From NCBI GenBank assembly GCA_016234495.1, contig JACRBI010000038.1, forward strand, positions 124,001-188,000: a stretch of DNA of 64,000 bases, given 5' to 3'. The position numbers were made by a program, and so were the translations under genes. A model generated the notes under the pieces. The model saw nothing but the letters and a program-made list of their open reading frames with translations. It was not told the origin of the DNA and made no database searches. Below, one piece after another: positions 60,972-64,000 of this stretch (its first letter is position 1; each line of letters begins with the position of its first letter). The stretch comes from Chloroflexota bacterium. Its GTDB lineage: Bacteria; Chloroflexota; Anaerolineae; Anaerolineales; Villigracilaceae.

Positions 60972-62009
60972 ATGAATCCTATCTCCCGACGCGATTTTCT
61001 CAAACTAAGTACATCCACTTTTGCAAGCTTGGCTTTTTCTCCATTCCTGCCAGGTTTTGGAACTTTCGAGGATACAGAACAGGTGCGCGTGACATCCAAT
61101 TCTGTTAGTGTATTCAGCACCCCGAATGATCAAAGTTTGATCGTTGGTCAATGGTTCAGAGACGAACTAGTCAATATCTACGAAGAGGTAAACTCTGGCA
61201 CACCGGTTTACAATCCAATCTGGTATCGTGTTTGGGGTGGGTTTATGCACCGCGCACGTCTGCAAAAGGTCAAGGTTATTCTCAACGAACCACTTGCCAC
61301 GATTCCCGAAGGAACGCGCCAGCTTTCCGAACTCACCGTGCCTTACACACAAGCGATGCGTTATACAAAAACTTATGGATGGCAACCCAACTTGCGGCTT
61401 TATTATGGATCCGTACATTGGATTGATGGGATTGACGAAGGTCCAGATGGTCAGCCCTGGTATCGTATCTTCGATGAACTGATCGGTTTTCCATATCATG
61501 TTTTGGCGATCCACCTGCGCCCGATTCCATTTGAAGAATGGGCTCCCATTACTCCCGATGTGCCGCTCGATAACAAGCGTATTGAAGTTAATCTACCCAC
61601 TCAGATTTTGACCGCTTACGAGTATGATCAAATTGTGTTTCAGACGAATATCTCCTCAGGTATCCCGGCTGGTAGGCCAAGCCCCAATGTAATTTCAACA
61701 AAGACGCCCAGCGGCGAATTTCGCATCATGTCGAAATATCCATCCAAACATATGGGGAATGGCAGCCTATTTGCTGATCTGGATGATTATGAATTGCCTG
61801 GCGTTCCCTGGACTAGCTTCTTTACCGAATCGGGAGTCGCTTTCCACGGCACGTATTGGCACGATAACTTTGGCACGCCAATGAGTCATGGTTGTATTAA
61901 CATGCGTATTGATGAAGCCAAGTGGGTGTTTCGTTGGGTTCAACCTCTGTACAAACCTGATCGTATCTTTACTCCTGGTTACGGAACGCGGGTATTGATC
62001 ACTCCATAA
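60972..62009 (+). CDS. L,D-transpeptidase with twin-arginine signal (copy 3)
   Basis: 345 residues. Tat signal [21 protein letters not shown]3-like part (VRVTSNSVSVFSTPND), and YkuD domain with FHGTYWHDNFGTPMSHGCIN. Unlike the other two copies the canonical SHGCIN is kept. With the LysM/M23 protein in front this is a wall-remodelling operon. Confidence 0.92.
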   Translation: MNPISRRDFLKLSTSTFASLAFSPFLPGFGTFEDTEQVRVTSNSVSVFSTPNDQSLIVGQWFRDELVNIYEEVNSGTPVYNPIWYRVWGGFMHRARLQKVKVILNEPLATIPEGTRQLSELTVPYTQAMRYTKTYGWQPNLRLYYGSVHWIDGIDEGPDGQPWYRIFDELIGFPYHVLAIHLRPIPFEEWAPITPDVPLDNKRIEVNLPTQILTAYEYDQIVFQTNISSGIPAGRPSPNVISTKTPSGEFRIMSKYPSKHMGNGSLFADLDDYELPGVPWTSFFTESGVAFHGTYWHDNFGTPMSHGCINMRIDEAKWVFRWVQPLYKPDRIFTPGYGTRVLITP

Positions 62010-62067
62010 CAAGTAAATCCTTATTATCTTCAAAACCGAAACTGAATTTATATCCATGACATTTGTC

Positions 62068-62136
62068 ATAAGCCATTTGGCGTATAAGTCGTTACGCTAT
62101 CCTGCGCTGGAGACAATCGACTTGTCAGACTATTAT
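62068..62136 (+). promoter_or_regulatory. regulon promoter 14 (for the PCYCGC-CuA-ferredoxin operon)
   Basis: ATAAGCC-ATTT-GGCGTAT (62068-62085); proximal TGCGCTG at 62103; -10 TATTAT 62131-62136. Spacings 24 and 28. Confidence 0.78.
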
Positions 62137-62163
62137 TGGGCTATCCGATACTGGAGGCCCAAT

Positions 62164-62610
62164 ATGTTTTCAAAAACACGCAAACTCTTATTTCTTTCAC
62201 TTATCGTGGTTTTGTTGTCCACAATAATTTCCGCCTGTTCAACTTCAAAATCAAGTGATGTCCATCTCTACATGATGCCGATGGATCAAATGCCTGCGGA
62301 CGTGCAAGCCGCGCCTGTGGCAGTGCAGGAGGCATATCAATTTGCCTCCATCAATCCCGATGTTATGAAGGACATTCCCTGCTATTGCGGTTGCAGCGAT
62401 ATCGGACATGCATCGAATTATGACTGCTATGTTTCAGAGGTGGATGCCCAAGGTGCCATCAAGTTCGATAACCATGCGCTTGGATGTTCGATCTGCGTGG
62501 ACATCACCAAAGATGTCATGCGGATGTTGCAAGAGGGGCAGACGCCTGCAGAAGCCAGAGCATATGTAGATGCAACCTATGCCAAGTACGGACCTTCCAA
62601 CATCCCCTAA
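62164..62610 (+). CDS. PCYCGC-motif lipoprotein
   Basis: 148 residues from ATG 62164. Lipobox IISAC (Cys25), then the PCYCGC-type motif in DIPCYCGCSDIGHASNYDCY and a second pair in HALGCSICVDIT. Such proteins occur in Bacillus and Chloroflexota; the six cysteines and the Met-rich MMPMDQM are a likely copper-binding set. Under a regulon promoter and 4 bp before the CuA gene, so it may deliver copper there. Confidence 0.88.
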   Translation: MFSKTRKLLFLSLIVVLLSTIISACSTSKSSDVHLYMMPMDQMPADVQAAPVAVQEAYQFASINPDVMKDIPCYCGCSDIGHASNYDCYVSEVDAQGAIKFDNHALGCSICVDITKDVMRMLQEGQTPAEARAYVDATYAKYGPSNIP

Positions 62611-62614
62611 CCTG

Positions 62615-63058
62615 ATGCGCTTTTATTTCCATCTTCTCCTCTTTGTGATGGCTGGACTGGTAGTGGCGTTCGCGCCTTTGCCAGTTCCTCCCATTGCGCC
62701 TCAGGAGCGGACCTTTCGGATTGATGCGCGACAATTTGCCTATTCTCCCTCCGAGCTGAAAGTCAATCCCGGCGATACCGTGACCCTCCAACTCGTCAGC
62801 ACCGATGTCGTACATGGACTTTACGTGGATGGCTACGACATCTCCATTGAAGCCGACCCAGGTCAATCCGCAACCCTTACCTTCGTTGCCGACAAACAAG
62901 GTTCCTTCCGCTTTCGCTGCAATCTCACCTGTGGAGCCATGCACCCCTTCATGATCGGCAAGTTGACTGTCGGCACAAACAATTGGCTCTTTCGTTCCTT
63001 GGGATTAGCAACATTGGCTGTTTTTGGCGCACTCATCTCAACAAAGCAAAAAGCATAG
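62615..63058 (+). CDS. stand-alone CuA-site cupredoxin, membrane-anchored
   Basis: 147 residues from ATG 62615. Signal/anchor (FYFHLLLFVMAGLVVAFAPL), a cupredoxin sandwich (FRIDARQFAYSPSELKVNPG, VTLQLVSTDVVHGLYVDGYD), and near the end CNLTCGAMHPFM. C102-x3-C106-x3-H110-x2-M113 plus His67 is exactly the ligand set of the binuclear CuA centre of cytochrome oxidase subunit II and N2O reductase. A C-terminal helix follows. Neither oxidase nor nosZ genes lie in the window. Confidence 0.88.
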   Translation: MRFYFHLLLFVMAGLVVAFAPLPVPPIAPQERTFRIDARQFAYSPSELKVNPGDTVTLQLVSTDVVHGLYVDGYDISIEADPGQSATLTFVADKQGSFRFRCNLTCGAMHPFMIGKLTVGTNNWLFRSLGLATLAVFGALISTKQKA

Positions 63059-63065
63059 TCTCATC

Positions 63066-64000
63066 ATGACAAAGATCGAACTTACCCGTAACCCCTTCAT
63101 AAAGAACGCGCTCAAAAGCCGTTACCCCCAACTGGCAGTTTTTATCGTGATGTTGGTTGGGTACATCTTTGCCATCCTTGCAGGACTCATCGGTACTCCA
63201 GTGGGGAGTCACAACTTTAGCATTGTCTTCGTCTGGATCGCATGGTGGGCGATCCTCATCCTTGTCGCTGTCCCATTCTTTGGGCGCGGATGGTGTGCGG
63301 TCTGCCCAATCCCGCTTCCTGGTGAATGGCTACAGCGTGGCGCAGTATTAACTCCGCCAGAGAAAAGACCTAAGTGGCTGAACCTGCGCGTGCCAAAAAT
63401 GTTTCGCAACATCTGGTTGCAGAATATTTCATTTCTTCTTCTTGCTCTCTTTAGCAGTGTCCTGCTTACCACTCCAAATATCACGGGTATTGTGCTTGCC
63501 GCCATGCTTTTCGCCGCAATTGGATTGAGCGCCATCTTCGAGCGACGCGCTTTCTGCCGCTATCTCTGTCCCGTAGGTGGCTTTATCGGTTTATATTCTC
63601 AAACGGCGCCGATTGAATTGCGAATCAAAGATAAACAAATATGCGTAAGCTGTGAAGGCAAGCCTTGCTACAACGGTTCGCAAGCAGGTTACGGTTGTCC
63701 GTGGGATGTTTTCCCTGGCGGATTAACAAAGAACACCTATTGTGGTCTGTGCATGGAATGTATCCGCACCTGCCCTCACGATAATATTGCGGTCAATCTA
63801 CGTCCCTTCTCTGCCGACCTTGCCAAACCATCTACAAGAATGGATGAAGCCTTCAAAGCCTTCATCATGCTCGGTTCAGCCATGATTTATGCGGGTGTAT
63901 TACTTGGTCCGTGGGGTGCATTCAAAGATGCGGCTTATAACGTCGGCACGAGTGCTTGGTTTATTTATGCCGTTATTTTTCTTTCAATTATCTTCGTCAT
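63066..64000 (+). CDS. NapH/NosR-type membrane ferredoxin (3' end outside window)
   Basis: At least 311 residues from ATG 63066; no stop before the edge. Helices with GRGWCAVCPIPLPGEW and FCRYLCPVGGFIGLY, then two cluster sets (ICVSCEGKPCYNGSQAG and YCGLCMECIRTCPHDNI), then more helices beginning. Close relative in layout of the 43139 protein. Right behind the CuA protein, it could pass electrons from the quinol pool to CuA. Confidence 0.9.
   Translation, partial: MTKIELTRNPFIKNALKSRYPQLAVFIVMLVGYIFAILAGLIGTPVGSHNFSIVFVWIAWWAILILVAVPFFGRGWCAVCPIPLPGEWLQRGAVLTPPEKRPKWLNLRVPKMFRNIWLQNISFLLLALFSSVLLTTPNITGIVLAAMLFAAIGLSAIFERRAFCRYLCPVGGFIGLYSQTAPIELRIKDKQICVSCEGKPCYNGSQAGYGCPWDVFPGGLTKNTYCGLCMECIRTCPHDNIAVNLRPFSADLAKPSTRMDEAFKAFIMLGSAMIYAGVLLGPWGAFKDAAYNVGTSAWFIYAVIFLSIIFV

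Noticed and set aside
62164..64000. A nos (nitrous oxide reductase) cluster
   Set aside because: CuA motif and NosR/NapH-like ferredoxin are present, but no nosZ, nosD or nosL is visible in the window.
22000..64000. The copper region as an integrated mobile element
   Set aside because: No integrase, transposase, direct repeats or tRNA end was seen; the only tRNA is at 7470, far away.

Overview
The window looks like a chromosome segment of a Chloroflexota bacterium, probably class Anaerolineae. This is an inference from several things: a ferredoxin-dependent 2-oxoacid oxidoreductase, an EF-P with Arg at the modification position, many lipoproteins, Tat-type L,D-transpeptidases, DUF2085/DUF3105/DUF1461 membrane proteins, and moderate GC. 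No transposase, phage gene or CRISPR array was seen.

Region 1 (1-22 kb) is mostly housekeeping. On the minus strand are a cut-off membrane protein, an ArfB-type ribosome rescue hydrolase, and a GntR/FCD regulator followed by korA-korB-like genes, with a perfect 16-bp palindrome in front. On the plus strand are two hypothetical genes, a frameshifted HNH gene beside tRNA-Arg(TCT), and a tightly overlapping chain Hsp20-Lon-CheY-like-GNAT-MoaB. EF-P, a Cys-rich small protein, a HAD-DinB fusion, FabF-FabH and TatA follow. A full-length YyaL/DUF255 gene and a decayed 5'-truncated tandem copy carrying an in-frame palindromic repeat run in the opposite direction.

Region 2 (about 20.5-64 kb) is a large copper and cell-envelope region. 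It holds two CopA P-type ATPases, a multicopper oxidase, cupredoxins, a stand-alone CuA-site protein and a YVTN beta-propeller lipoprotein. It also holds seven YHS domains (one fused to an ATPase pump, one fused to an ABC ATPase), HMA and CsoR-like proteins, two NapH-type ferredoxins and an FTR1 permease. Thiol-redox proteins are a circularly permuted CcdA, a DsbA-like protein and two TlpA-like proteins. Envelope genes are two Lgt-like enzymes, three L,D-transpeptidases, a LysM/M23 protein and a MacB/FtsX-like ABC exporter. A NarL-type response regulator and histidine kinase sit inside it.

The main discovery is a shared promoter design for this region, found by eye. An 18-bp inverted repeat close to ATAGGCA-N4-TGCCTAT is followed, 24 bp from the start of its right arm to the start of the next element, by a 7-bp element close to KGCGCTK. 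This in turn is followed 28 bp later (start to start) by a -10 hexamer with no recognisable -35. I can place 14 such promoters between 22.8 and 62.2 kb, on both strands, with spacings that rarely vary by more than 1 bp; I recognised none in the first 20 kb. This puts the distal site near -66 and the proximal element over -40 to -34, as expected for an activator. The NarL-type regulator encoded in one of the controlled operons is the obvious candidate. I therefore propose a single copper/thiol/cell-wall regulon.

Several genes carry lesions. Two (HNH, ABC permease) are frameshifted exactly at poly-A tracts and could be assembly errors. A methyltransferase, a cupredoxin copy and the DUF255 copy look like real pseudogenes.
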